This document shows positions 12,690-25,866 of a stretch of DNA of 64,000 bases, one piece after another. The notes beneath the pieces were generated by a model. The model was not told where the DNA came from. It made no database searches and was given only the letters and a program-made list of their open reading frames with translations. Both the position numbers and the translations under genes were made by a program. The stretch is from Apostichopus japonicus (Eukaryota; Echinodermata; Holothuroidea; Aspidochirotida; Stichopodidae). Location: the NCBI RefSeq assembly GCF_037975245.1, contig NC_092577.1:671001-735000 (forward strand), in the 5' to 3' direction. Every line of letters starts with the position of its first letter. Positions within the stretch are counted from its first letter, which is position 1.

Positions 12690-14110
12690 CATTAAATCAC
12701 AATGATGTACATTTGTTAATACATAGTTATAGCAATGAGGCAGCGGGACCAGAAGTGCGATACTTTTCGAGTCTGGTCCCCAGCAAAGTAAAACGAGAAA
12801 ATACAATGTTATATAGAGAAAAGAAAATACCAAGAAAACACAAAGCAAAAGGACACACAAAGGGGTTTAACAGAACTGGGAATGGAAACATTAATACAAA
12901 GCTCATAACAAGGCAGAACTATACGAAAAAAGAGTCATTGTTTAGATAATGTTTAAGATGTCGTTTATAAGATGAAAGTGATTTGCTATTTCTAATGTTT
13001 TCACTTAGAGAATTTCAGAGGGCGACACCAGACCATCTAACCTGCGAGAGATACATATGAGTCCTTGATATAGGTGTTTGTAACATATTATAAGAACGAG
13101 TGTTGTATGAATAGTATTTATTATACTATTATAATGAAAAAAGTATGAAAAAAATCTGGGAGTGACCCATTATAAAACCTAAAGAGAAAAATCCTATTTA
13201 TATTTATAGAGCTCATTTAGGGTAAGCAAGTTAAAGTTTTTGAAAAGGGTGCAGAACGCGTGAGATAAAAGAATAGTTGTAATAATAATAAATGAACTTA
13301 TAAAGCGCTAAAATCTACGAAGTATTCAATAGCGCTGTACAACCCTAATAGAACGCCAACTTGAAAAATGAGTCTTCAAGCAAGACTTGAACTGACTGAG
13401 AGTGGGAGAACTCCGCACAGATATGGGCAGACCATTCCAGAGCTTGGGCCCGGCTTATGGAAAGGCACGGTCGCCATAGGTTTTCAGTTTAGTTCTGGGA
13501 AAAGTGAGAGTGAGTGTATTTCTAGAACGCAAGGTATAACGAGTATTGACCTGGAAGGACAGATCGTCTGACAAATAGGCGGTTGTAACCTATTAATACA
13601 TATGCAACATGTTTGCTGATGATAGAAACATGTTTTTCACTTTAGTTTTAAATCAATATACAATCCTAGAAATTTAGCATAATCGGATACACATTCCATC
13701 ACAAATTACTGAGACTTTTTATTAGTCACAAAATCTGTTGTCAAACACCATTAATGTTGTTTTACTTATTAAGTGACAATCGATTCGATTTTAGCCGGTC
13801 AGAAAGTTTGAAGAATTCGTTTCTGACAATTTGAAGAGCATTCTCTAAAGTTTGTGTTGGATAAAAAGAGTAGTGTCATCAGCAAACATAATAAAGGAAA
13901 CTTTATGCAAAGACGTGTAAATATCATTTATATACATAATAAAAAGTAGTGGTCCTAAAATGGATCCCTGTGGAAAGCCAATATTGCAAGAAATACGTGA
14001 CGAGATTACACCATTATACGACACAAACTGATAACGAAAAGTAAATAACTCTGAAACCAGGTTAAAGATTTTTTCGTCCGACAACCAAAGATAAAACTCG
14101 GTAAATGATA
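12690..14110 (-). mobile_element. LINE fragment, unit B
   Basis: Same element as in unit A. The RT palm part at 13845-14084 contains GFPQGSILGPLLF and FADDTTLF. It is interrupted by a separate insertion at 13283-13581 and by stops, so it is a relic. Confidence 0.82.
13283..13581 (-). mobile_element. Retroposed 3' end with (TTA)n tail, unit B
   Basis: A 299-bp insertion in the LINE relic, flanked by GTTGTAA at 13276-13282 and 13582-13588. Read on the minus strand it ends in AGCGCTTTATAAGTTCA followed by TTATTATTATT, a tail typical of CR1/L2-type LINEs and of SINEs that use them. It occurs in units B and C only; A and D show the uninterrupted site. An open frame on the plus strand is incidental. 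Confidence 0.7.
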
Positions 14111-14876
14111 ATTTCCATTAAATTCACCAAACCTTTCCAATAGTGACCTCTCTACATCTGGTCAAAATGGTGCAAAGTAGAGTAACCATGGCAACGGATA
14201 TGTCATTTCATAGTAATTTGTTCAAACGTCTTGTGTTGATCATCGCGTTCAAAATTCAAGTAGGAGACTGCAATCTCTTGTCCGACACAACATAGGGCGA
14301 GAATGAATATTGAATACTTATTGAAAGAGGCATTGAGGAAGAGGGGAGGGCGCAGGGAAGGAGCAGAGGAGGTGTAATGAAGATGTAGGGAAGATGCAGG
14401 GAAGACGCAGGGAAGGAGCAGGAGGTGGATTCCGGTTGTAGAAGGGAAGGGATTGGAGGGAGATACGTATAGGTTTTTTATTATTTATAAACTTTGTTAT
14501 CCCCCCCCCCCCCACCAACCAACCCACTCTCCTTCCCGACAAAGCCTTCTCTAACACAAAAGACGATTTTCAAGAAAAAGTAATACTTCTATTTCATTTT
14601 GATTGTTTTAATATTAATAAACAAATACTATATTGACATTACATGATACAACATGTGGTTATAAAGGTGATATTTGAATCGAGAATATTCACGTCAGTGA
14701 GCATTTACTAAAGAATCTGAATAATAAAATAAAATATAGGAGCTTTCTCAGACATTTCACTCACTCACATTGTTAACATTAGATTATAGATAAAAAAGAT
14801 CTAATATATTAATTCACTTCGCTGAAATATATACCAACAATACATTTCTATTGGATCACTAACAATGTAAATAAAA

Positions 14877-14928
<52 letters not shown>

Positions 14929-15295
14929 GATAAAATCTCAAATAACGCACAATATTTTTCTTGCTACAGTTTCACTATCCTACTGTAAAATAATGTCACG
15001 TGAACAGCCACATTTAATTTTTGACAGGAAGTCATCATCAAGCTTATAGTTATTTGAAAGAGCTTTCGATTATATGGTCACGTGATTAGCCGACAGGCAC
15101 ACTCAGGTCTGGGACTGTTAACTGCAGGCATGCGAAAAACTGTTGTTGCCTAGAAACGAAAGTTCAAAGGTCAGACATACATCTGTGACAAAGGTGTTAC
15201 GCGCTTCACCATCAAATGACCTTCGACCTCAACTGGTTAAGGCATCAAATCGGTGTTCAAGGATGCCGATGTTGGTTATTTATCAAAGAGAGTCT
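14111..15295. other. Spacer downstream of copy 2
   Basis: Holds a short GCAGGGAAG-type run near 14340-14420, a 13-base poly-C near 14501 and a (TAAA)n microsatellite near 14872-14927. The poly-C and (TAAA)n differ in length from unit C. No gene is seen. Confidence 0.7.
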
Positions 15296-16916
15296 TTATT
15301 CAACAGTCTCTTTAATTTCATTCACAGATGGAATAAACTCTCTTAGTTTTTTTGCTATCCTTGTCGCTGTTTCTTTCTTCTCATTTGTTTTTGATTCGAA
15401 GAATATGAACTCGTCTAAAGACAGAAGCTCATTATCTAGAAACAAGGAAAAGAATACAAAATTCTTCAATATTCAAATAATTATGATAACTAGTTAAACT
15501 AAACAACACATCTAAGAACGTAACTAAATATCATGATCATAAATACAAGTAGTTACTAATTACAACAGGTCAAAGGTCATTTGGGAAGACTCAACATCTC
15601 ATTCCAGTAATTAAAAAAACTAAATAATTTCAAAATCCAATCAGCACAAATATTGCGCTTGTGTTTGTGTGTGTGTGTGTGTGTGCGCGGGATAGCCTAT
15701 AAATAGATTAGGTCAAGGGTAATTAACTTTCATTAATCACTAATTAAAAAAATGGTATATTGCCAAGTCGTAGACCCTCATCACAGGAATCTTACTTTGA
15801 TGTTTGTTTGTTATTCATAATATACACTTGGTACATGTGCCTACAACAAAATGGCCGTAAGTGTACTCCAACGACAAAATTACAAGCGAAAAATAAGCAC
15901 GTCTTGTGAAGTCTTTTTAATATTAAAGAATCAATTTAAGTGGTTGATACATTTGAGCTAACTCTCTGATCCCTTTACACACACAAACGAAAAAACATAC
16001 ACTCACACACAAACATATACAAAATAAAAATGTAGTAATTGAAGATATTATCTTACCATCCAAATCTGCTTGATCTAGAAGCCTTATAAATTCTCTGACA
16101 CTATTGTTGCTGAATTGCACCATTGTCCATTCACACGCATCTATAAAACCATCTTCATTTATATCGAATCTGAGGAAGTCTTCTTCTGGTGTCATTTCTT
16201 CGAGATGATCGAACAAAGATCTGGAAATAAGTGGACACAATAAATAAGTTAAATGGACACAATAAATAAATTGAGGCAATCGGCTTCACTCTTCAAGAGC
16301 ATCGTTCAGTTCTTAAATTGTAATGTTATTGTCACAGAACTTGTCAACAGTCTCCAAAACGTCAGTTGATTAAAACAATAAGTTCCTGCATTAAGTTTAC
16401 ACCCACCATACTCTCTTGAAGGACGTTTCTAGCTTTGCCTACTTTGCACAAACGAAACGGGACGGAAGCCATTGTTGTTTATGATATTTTTAACGGTTCA
16501 TAGATATATGCAAATCGAGACTTTATGGTGTAAAAGGAAATAAAATCGTAGACACCATTTGTCAGGTTAGCTGACATAAAACCAACTTTGCATCCAAACT
16601 AGGTGTAATGCTTCATGAAGAGCCATCCAGTGTCTTAGGGGTAAACAAAGGGTAACAAAGAAACCACCCACACATACTGGAACTATCGGCTGATATAAGC
16701 CATAATATTGTAACATGCGGACACATAAACAAAGAAAATACGTTACCTTTTAGATTTGCTGTTGTAGTGCGATGCCGGAGGTATATAATTAGCTCCGAGA
16801 AATCCTTTACTAGGATTACTCTTCTTATCTGTAGACTGGCTTTGTGGGCCACACCCTAGTACCACCGAAGTAAGACCCAAAAGAAGTAAAAGAGTCTGAG
16901 AGAGGAAAGATTCCAT
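15296..16916 (-). CDS. Secreted paired EF-hand precursor, array copy 2
   Basis: Exons 16916-16747, 16220-16057 and 15435-15296 on the minus strand join into 157 residues. The order is signal peptide 1-21, polar segment 22-53, basic KSKR at 54-57, EF loop 1 at 76-87, EF loop 2 at 109-120 (DLDDNELLSLDE) and a lysine/glutamate-rich tail to E157. There are only two cysteines, C22 just after the signal cleavage and C86 inside EF loop 1. Intron 1 is 526 bp and intron 2 is 621 bp. The stop codon lies within AATAAA. Exon sequence is identical to copy 3. SNNS replaces NNNS between the hands compared with copies 1, 4 and 5. Confidence 0.84.
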
Positions 16917-16990
16917 CGTTATTAGGTTTCTTGTTTGATGAGCAGAGCTGAGCAATAGAGTGGACGTTTGATGAGAGTGATAATTTTGGG

Positions 16991-17627
16991 AACAGAACAG
17001 GAGTTTATAAAGGGTACAATTTCCTTTATGATTTCAAACAAGAAGGATTTTAACACGTTACGCTCGTTTACGTCATGGTATCTCCGACGTTGCTATACCC
17101 TTTCCCTTTTTGAATATGCGTCATATGACTATATTTATCTGATACTGGAAAATGCCATTAGTAATCAGGAAAAGACACTATTCGATGGTTTGTTTGAATA
17201 GGAGTTTGAACAGGAGTTTATAAAGGGTACAATTTCCTTCATTATTTCAAACAAGAAGGATTTAACACGTTACGCTCGTTTACGTCATGGTATCTCCGAC
17301 GTTGCTATACCCTTTCCCTTTTTGAATATGCGTCATATGACTATATTTATCTAATACTGGAAAATGCCATTAGTAATCAGGAAAAGACACTATTCGATGG
17401 TTTGTTTGAAGAGGAGTTTGGACAGGGGTTTATAAAAGGTACAATTTCCTTCATTATATCAAACAAGAAGGATTTTTGCACATAACACTCGTTTTACGTC
17501 ACGGCTTCTCCGACGTTGATATATCTTTATTCCTTTTTTTAATATGCGTCATATGACTATATTTATCTAATACTGGGAAAGTCCATTAGTAATCAGGAAA
17601 AGACACTATTCGATTGCATGTTTGAAC
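16991..17627 (-). promoter_or_regulatory. Promoter of copy 2: three tandem repeats
   Basis: Repeats begin near 16991, 17210 and 17420. The proximal minus-strand TATAAA is at 17004-17009, about 90 bp before the start codon. The first two repeats keep the TTTACGTCATGG word; the third has TTTTACGTCACGG and a GGGGTTTATAAAAGG variant of the TATA region. Confidence 0.7.
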
Positions 17628-19281
17628 CTTTGCATTGTCAGATCATTTAAACTGTCACCCTCTTCCTTACTTTACTTCTAAAAGTAGCACTGTCGACCAG
17701 GGGGGTAGGAGCCGGGCACCAGGGGCACGTGCCCACCCCCACTTTTTTTCCAAAATAGCAAATGTGCCCTACTGGTAAAGAAAATGTGCCCCTTTGATGA
17801 AAACCTGTCTTTTGGATATCTTAAGCGTTTGTTCATTTTAATATTTTATCTTAATTATTTATTTTTAGACTGCACATGCTATTTTTAAAATGGCATCCCA
17901 TATCTTTCTGTAGCACGGTTAACAATAAACAATCTCAATAAATAAAAAATCAATGTTGCAGCCCACCATTATAGTATTGATAGCATACTAACACATGATA
18001 TATATTTAAGTGATATGGCCGGTGTGTATCGGTTTATAGCATAACGAGTGGTGGTTGTGGAATGAGAAAGTGCCACTCTGATGTTGTGCCCCCCCCACTT
18101 TTTGGAAACTTTCCCACCACGATTCCATTGGTGACGTCGGGGAAACCCCCGCGTTTGTCATACCATACGTGGTTATTTTTTTCAGGTTAAGATCAAGTCA
18201 GAAGTTGCAAAGTGTCTTTCGTTACTTGAGGAACTACTTATTTACGTTTTATTCACGAGTGTACCACACCAATCAAATAAAACTCCATTCAAACTTCAGA
18301 GGAGTAGGAGGAGAGTAGGAGAGCATAGGAGAAGGGGTGGAGGGGGAGCAGGAACAAGGGGAGGGGTGAAGGAGGGGAAAGAGGGAGCAGAATTGTTGGG
18401 GTATTTCCTAAAATTACTGTAATTCTTGTCAACTTTAAGGCCACTGGCACGCTTTTTGTGTTCTTTCGTTACGCGTTATTGAACTTTTTTCACATATTCA
18501 TCAAGAGCGGATTTCCCACACAGATTTCGTGGTACCTATAGAAGCCTAGTGGAATTAAAGTGATTATGTTAGCCAAACAATGTGCTTAGTTCATCAAAAT
18601 ATGAAACCCAACTTCTGAACAAGCGAGGATCTGTTTCCGTTAATTGCTGTGACAATGAAATGAATTTAAAGGTTAATATTCTATATAACTGTAAATCCCG
18701 TCAATCTCCATGACTTGTGGTGGGTCCTTTGTATTTAGATGCAACTAAAACTTTTAAGGAAATAATACAAGGAAACATAAATATATACTGTTAAATTAAT
18801 TTAAAGAAAACCTGTCATGTAAAATCCCCCCGTGACATTTTAATAGGAACCAAGAAATAAAGTCGTGTTGATTAGTCCTTTATTAATTCACACAAGGCGA
18901 ATATCTCTGTTCGTCTTTTCTCGACTGATTAAACTTCAATTACCCACTGAATACACCTTTTTCGGGGTACCTTAATGTAACTCTTAGGAAACAGATGCAG
19001 TATCTTGCTACTTGAGTGGGACAGCGATTCTGGAAACCGCCCATTAATTGAGTTTCTATTATATTTTGGCGATCATACCGAATGAGGATAATTAATGAAA
19101 TGTTTCACAAACACTTTTTTTCAACTTTACTAATATGTTTTAGCAAAAGAGACAATGTACCATAAATCATTGTGCCATATTCAATTAAATCAAGTAGTTG
19201 AAGCTCTCCAACAACTTGCAAGAAACATATTCCCTTCAAAAGTGTGTTAGTCTAAAGCGAAGAAATCTTGTTTATTTCTGC
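17628..19281. other. Spacer between units B and C
   Basis: Same layout as the A/B spacer, including the block shared by A-C and the GTAGGAGG-type run near 18300-18390. The near-perfect B/C duplication has its second copy beginning at 18980. No gene is seen. Confidence 0.6.
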
Positions 19282-20702
19282 CATTAAATCACAATGATGT
19301 ACATTTGTTAATACATAGTTATAGCAATGAGGCAGCGGGACCAGAAGTGCGATACTTTTCGAGTCTGGTCCCCAGCAAAGTAAAACGAGAAAATACAATG
19401 TTATATAGAGAAAAGAAAATACCAAGAAAACACAAAGCAAAAGGACACACAAAGGGGTTTAACAGAACTGGGAATGGAAACATTAATACAAAGCTCATAA
19501 CAAGGCAGAACTATACGAAAAAAGAGTCATTGTTTAGATAATGTTTAAGATGTCGTTTATAAGATGAAAGTGATTTGCTATTTCTAATGTTTTCACTTAG
19601 AGAATTTCAGAGGGCGACACCAGACCATCTAACCTGCGAGAGATACATATGAGTCCTTGATATAGGTGTTTGTAACATATTATAAGAACGAGTGTTGTAT
19701 GAATAGTATTTATTATACTATTATAATGAAAAAAGTATGAAAAAAATCTGGGAGTGACCCATTATAAAACCTAAAGAGAAAAATCCTATTTATATTTATA
19801 GAGCTCATTTAGGGTAAGCAAGTTAAAGTTTTTGAAAAGGGTGCAGAACGCGTGAGATAAAAGAATAGTTGTAATAATAATAAATGAACTTATAAAGCGC
19901 TAAAATCTACGAAGTATTCAATAGCGCTGTACAACCCTAATAGAACGCCAACTTGAAAAATGAGTCTTCAAGCAAGACTTGAACTGACTGAGAGTGGGAG
20001 AACTCCGCACAGATATGGGCAGACCATTCCAGAGCTTGGGCCCGGCTTATGGAAAGGCACGGTCGCCATAGGTTTTCAGTTTAGTTCTGGGAAAAGTGAG
20101 AGTGAGTGTATTTCTAGAACGCAAGGTATAACGAGTATTGACCTGGAAGGACAGATCGTCTGACAAATAGGCGGTTGTAACCTATTAATACATATGCAAC
20201 ATGTTTGCTGATGATAGAAACATGTTTTTCACTTTAGTTTTAAATCAATATACAATCCTAGAAATTTAGCATAATCGGATACACATTCCATCACAAATTA
20301 CTGAGACTTTTTATTAGTCACAAAATCTGTTGTCAAACACCATTAATGTTGTTTTACTTATTAAGTGACAATCGATTCGATTTTAGCCGGTCAGAAAGTT
20401 TGAAGAATTCGTTTCTGACAATTTGAAGAGCATTCTCTAAAGTTTGTGTTGGATAAAAAGAGTAGTGTCATCAGCAAACATAATAAAGGAAACTTTATGC
20501 AAAGACGTGTAAATATCATTTATATACATAATAAAAAGTAGTGGTCCTAAAATGGATCCCTGTGGAAAGCCAATATTGCAAGAAATACGTGACGAGATTA
20601 CACCATTATACGACACAAACTGATAACGAAAAGTAAATAACTCTGAAACCAGGTTAAAGATTTTTTCGTCCGACAACCAAAGATAAAACTCGGTAAATGA
20701 TA
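19282..20702 (-). mobile_element. LINE fragment, unit C
   Basis: Copy of the unit B relic with the same RT motifs (palm part 20437-20676) and the same internal insertion. The translated parts are identical to unit B. Confidence 0.82.
19875..20173 (-). mobile_element. Retroposed 3' end with (TTA)n tail, unit C
   Basis: Same insertion at the same site as in unit B, so it was present before B and C separated. Confidence 0.7.
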
Positions 20703-21469
20703 ATTTCCATTAAATTCACCAAACCTTTCCAATAGTGACCTCTCTACATCTGGTCAAAATGGTGCAAAGTAGAGTAACCATGGCAACGGATATGTCATTT
20801 CATAGTAATTTGTTCAAACGTCTTGTGTTGATCATCGCGTTCAAAATTCAAGTAGGAGACTGCAATCTCTTGTCCGACACAACATAGGGCGAGAATGAAT
20901 ATTGAATACTTATTGAAAGAGGCATTGAGGAAGAGGGGAGGGCGCAGGGAAGGAGCAGAGGAGGTGTAATGAAGATGTAGGGAAGATGCAGGGAAGACGC
21001 AGGGAAGGAGCAGGAGGTGGATTCCGGTTGTAGAAGGGAAGGGATTGGAGGGAGATACGTATAGGTTTTTTATTATTTATAAACTTTGTTATCCCCCCCC
21101 CCCCCCACCAACCAACCCACTCTCCTTCCCGACAAAGCCTTCTCTAACACAAAAGACGATTTTCAAGAAAAAGTAATACTTCTATTTCATTTTGATTGTT
21201 TTAATATTAATAAACAAATACTATATTGACATTACATGATACAACATGTGGTTATAAAGGTGATATTTGAATCGAGAATATTCACGTCAGTGAGCATTTA
21301 CTAAAGAATCTGAATAATAAAATAAAATATAGGAGCTTTCTCAGACATTTCACTCACTCACATTGTTAACATTAGATTATAGATAAAAAAGATCTAATAT
21401 ATTAATTCACTTCGCTGAAATATATACCAACAATACATTTCTATTGGATCACTAACAATGTAAATAAAA

Positions 21470-21513
<44 letters not shown>

Positions 21514-21880
21514 GATAAAATCTCAAATAACGCACAATATTTTTCTTGCTACAGTTTCACTATCCTACTGTAAAATAATGTCACGTGAACAGCCACATTT
21601 AATTTTTGACAGGAAGTCATCATCAAGCTTATAGTTATTTGAAAGAGCTTTCGATTATATGGTCACGTGATTAGCCGACAGGCACACTCAGGTCTGGGAC
21701 TGTTAACTGCAGGCATGCGAAAAACTGTTGTTGCCTAGAAACGAAAGTTCAAAGGTCAGACATACATCTGTGACAAAGGTGTTACGCGCTTCACCATCAA
21801 ATGACCTTCGACCTCAACTGGTTAAGGCATCAAATCGGTGTTCAAGGATGCCGATGTTGGTTATTTATCAAAGAGAGTCT

Positions 21881-23501
21881 TTATTCAACAGTCTCTTTAA
21901 TTTCATTCACAGATGGAATAAACTCTCTTAGTTTTTTTGCTATCCTTGTCGCTGTTTCTTTCTTCTCATTTGTTTTTGATTCGAAGAATATGAACTCGTC
22001 TAAAGACAGAAGCTCATTATCTAGAAACAAGGAAAAGAATACAAAATTCTTCAATATTCAAATAATTATGATAACTAGTTAAACTAAACAACACATCTAA
22101 GAACGTAACTAAATATCATGATCATAAATACAAGTAGTTACTAATTACAACAGGTCAAAGGTCATTTGGGAAGACTCAACATCTCATTCCAGTAATTAAA
22201 AAAACTAAATAATTTCAAAATCCAATCAGCACAAATATTGCGCTTGTGTTTGTGTGTGTGTGTGTGTGTGCGCGGGATAGCCTATAAATAGATTAGGTCA
22301 AGGGTAATTAACTTTCATTAATCACTAATTAAAAAAATGGTATATTGCCAAGTCGTAGACCCTCATCACAGGAATCTTACTTTGATGTTTGTTTGTTATT
22401 CATAATATACACTTGGTACATGTGCCTACAACAAAATGGCCGTAAGTGTACTCCAACGACAAAATTACAAGCGAAAAATAAGCACGTCTTGTGAAGTCTT
22501 TTTAATATTAAAGAATCAATTTAAGTGGTTGATACATTTGAGCTAACTCTCTGATCCCTTTACACACACAAACGAAAAAACATACACTCACACACAAACA
22601 TATACAAAATAAAAATGTAGTAATTGAAGATATTATCTTACCATCCAAATCTGCTTGATCTAGAAGCCTTATAAATTCTCTGACACTATTGTTGCTGAAT
22701 TGCACCATTGTCCATTCACACGCATCTATAAAACCATCTTCATTTATATCGAATCTGAGGAAGTCTTCTTCTGGTGTCATTTCTTCGAGATGATCGAACA
22801 AAGATCTGGAAATAAGTGGACACAATAAATAAGTTAAATGGACACAATAAATAAATTGAGGCAATCGGCTTCACTCTTCAAGAGCATCGTTCAGTTCTTA
22901 AATTGTAATGTTATTGTCACAGAACTTGTCAACAGTCTCCAAAACGTCAGTTGATTAAAACAATAAGTTCCTGCATTAAGTTTACACCCACCATACTCTC
23001 TTGAAGGACGTTTCTAGCTTTGCCTACTTTGCACAAACGAAACGGGACGGAAGCCATTGTTGTTTATGATATTTTTAACGGTTCATAGATATATGCAAAT
23101 CGAGACTTTATGGTGTAAAAGGAAATAAAATCGTAGACACCATTTGTCAGGTTAGCTGACATAAAACCAACTTTGCATCCAAACTAGGTGTAATGCTTCA
23201 TGAAGAGCCATCCAGTGTCTTAGGGGTAAACAAAGGGTAACAAAGAAACCACCCACACATACTGGAACTATCGGCTGATATAAGCCATAATATTGTAACA
23301 TGCGGACACATAAACAAAGAAAATACGTTACCTTTTAGATTTGCTGTTGTAGTGCGATGCCGGAGGTATATAATTAGCTCCGAGAAATCCTTTACTAGGA
23401 TTACTCTTCTTATCTGTAGACTGGCTTTGTGGGCCACACCCTAGTACCACCGAAGTAAGACCCAAAAGAAGTAAAAGAGTCTGAGAGAGGAAAGATTCCA
23501 T
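21881..23501 (-). CDS. Secreted paired EF-hand precursor, array copy 3
   Basis: Exons 23501-23332, 22805-22642 and 22020-21881 on the minus strand. The predicted 157-residue product equals copy 2 at every position I compared: signal peptide, KSKR at 54-57, two canonical EF loops and the tail ending KETVE. Introns also match copy 2 in length. The unit around it differs from unit B only in run lengths (one T, one C, two TAAA). It could be a very recent duplicate, a gene-converted copy or an assembly duplicate, so its existence as a separate locus is less certain than its coding structure. Confidence 0.76.
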
Positions 23502-23575
23502 CGTTATTAGGTTTCTTGTTTGATGAGCAGAGCTGAGCAATAGAGTGGACGTTTGATGAGAGTGATAATTTTGGG

Positions 23576-24212
23576 AACAGAACAGGAGTTTATAAAGGGT
23601 ACAATTTCCTTTATGATTTCAAACAAGAAGGATTTTAACACGTTACGCTCGTTTACGTCATGGTATCTCCGACGTTGCTATACCCTTTCCCTTTTTGAAT
23701 ATGCGTCATATGACTATATTTATCTGATACTGGAAAATGCCATTAGTAATCAGGAAAAGACACTATTCGATGGTTTGTTTGAATAGGAGTTTGAACAGGA
23801 GTTTATAAAGGGTACAATTTCCTTCATTATTTCAAACAAGAAGGATTTAACACGTTACGCTCGTTTACGTCATGGTATCTCCGACGTTGCTATACCCTTT
23901 CCCTTTTTGAATATGCGTCATATGACTATATTTATCTAATACTGGAAAATGCCATTAGTAATCAGGAAAAGACACTATTCGATGGTTTGTTTGAAGAGGA
24001 GTTTGGACAGGGGTTTATAAAAGGTACAATTTCCTTCATTATATCAAACAAGAAGGATTTTTGCACATAACACTCGTTTTACGTCACGGCTTCTCCGACG
24101 TTGATATATCTTTATTCCTTTTTTTAATATGCGTCATATGACTATATTTATCTAATACTGGGAAAGTCCATTAGTAATCAGGAAAAGACACTATTCGATT
24201 GCATGTTTGAAC
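23576..24212 (-). promoter_or_regulatory. Promoter of copy 3: three tandem repeats
   Basis: Same arrangement as in copy 2, with the proximal minus-strand TATAAA at 23589-23594. Confidence 0.66.
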
Positions 24213-25866
24213 CTTTGCATTGTCAGATCATTTAAACTGTCACCCTCTTCCTTACTTTACTTCTAAAAGTAGCACTGTCGACCAGGGGGGTAGGAGCCGG
24301 GCACCAGGGGCACGTGCCCACCCCCACTTTTTTTCCAAAATAGCAAATGTGCCCTACTGGTAAAGAAAATGTGCCCCTTTGATGAAAACCTGTCTTTTGG
24401 ATATCTTAAGCGTTTGTTCATTTTAATATTTTATCTTAATTATTTATTTTTAGACTGCACATGCTATTTTTAAAATGGCATCCCATATCTTTCTGTAGCA
24501 CGGTTAACAATAAACAATCTCAATAAATAAAAAATCAATGTTGCAGCCCACCATTATAGTATTGATAGCATACTAACACATGATATATATTTAAGTGATA
24601 TGGCCGGTGTGTATCGGTTTATAGCATAACGAGTGGTGGTTGTGGAATGAGAAAGTGCCACTCTGATGTTGTGCCCCCCCCACTTTTTGGAAACTTTCCC
24701 ACCACGATTCCATTGGTGACGTCGGGGAAACCCCCGCGTTTGTCATACCATACGTGGTTATTTTTTTCAGGTTAAGATCAAGTCAGAAGTTGCAAAGTGT
24801 CTTTCGTTACTTGAGGAACTACTTATTTACGTTTTATTCACGAGTGTACCACACCAATCAAATAAAACTCCATTCAAACTTCAGAGGAGTAGGAGGAGAG
24901 TAGGAGAGCATAGGAGAAGGGGTGGAGGGGGAGCAGGAACAAGGGGAGGGGTGAAGGAGGGGAAAGAGGGAGCAGAATTGTTGGGGTATTTCCTAAAATT
25001 ACTGTAATTCTTGTCAACTTTAAGGCCACTGGCACGCTTTTTGTGTTCTTTCGTTACGCGTTATTGAACTTTTTTCACATATTCATCAAGAGCGGATTTC
25101 CCACACAGATTTCGTGGTACCTATAGAAGCCTAGTGGAATTAAAGTGATTATGTTAGCCAAACAATGTGCTTAGTTCATCAAAATATGAAACCCAACTTC
25201 TGAACAAGCGAGGATCTGTTTCCGTTAATTGCTGTGACAATGAAATGAATTTAAAGGTTAATATTCTATATAACTGTAAATCCCGTCAATCTCCATGACT
25301 TGTGGTGGGTCCTTTGTATTTAGATGCAACTAAAACTTTTAAGGAAATAATACAAGGAAACATAAATATATACTGTTAAATTAATTTAAAGAAAACCTGT
25401 CATGTAAAATCCCCCCGTGACATTTTAATAGGAACCAAGAAATAAAGTCGTGTTGATTAGTCCTTTATTAATTCACACAAGGCGAATATCTCTGTTCGTC
25501 TTTTCTCGACTGATTAAACTTCAATTACCCACTGAATACACCTTTTTCGGGGTACCTTAATGTAACTCTTAGGAAACAGATGCAGTATCTTGCTACTTGA
25601 GTGGGACAGCGATTCTGGAAACCGCCCATTAATTGAGTTTCTATTATATTTTGGCGATCATACCGAATGAGGATAATTAATGAAATGTTTCACAAACACT
25701 TTTTTTCAACTTTACTAATATGTTTTAGCAAAAGAGACAATGTACCATAAATCATTGTGCCATATTCAATTAAATCAAGTAGTTGAAGCTCTCCAACAAC
25801 TTGCAAGAAACATATTCCCTTCAAAAGTGTGTTAGTCTAAAGCGAAGAAATCTTGTTTATTTCTGC
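24213..25866. other. Spacer between units C and D
   Basis: Same content as the B/C spacer and without a gene. The stretch that matches the start of units B and C continues into unit D up to 26150 and then diverges, which marks a likely crossover region. Confidence 0.6.

Noticed and set aside
12713-12949. Plus-strand 78-codon frame in units B-D
   Set aside because: Antisense to the LINE 3' region; not open in units A and E.
16968-17201. Plus-strand 77-codon frame repeated in unit C
   Set aside because: It lies in the repeated promoter segment of the minus-strand gene and is broken in other units.
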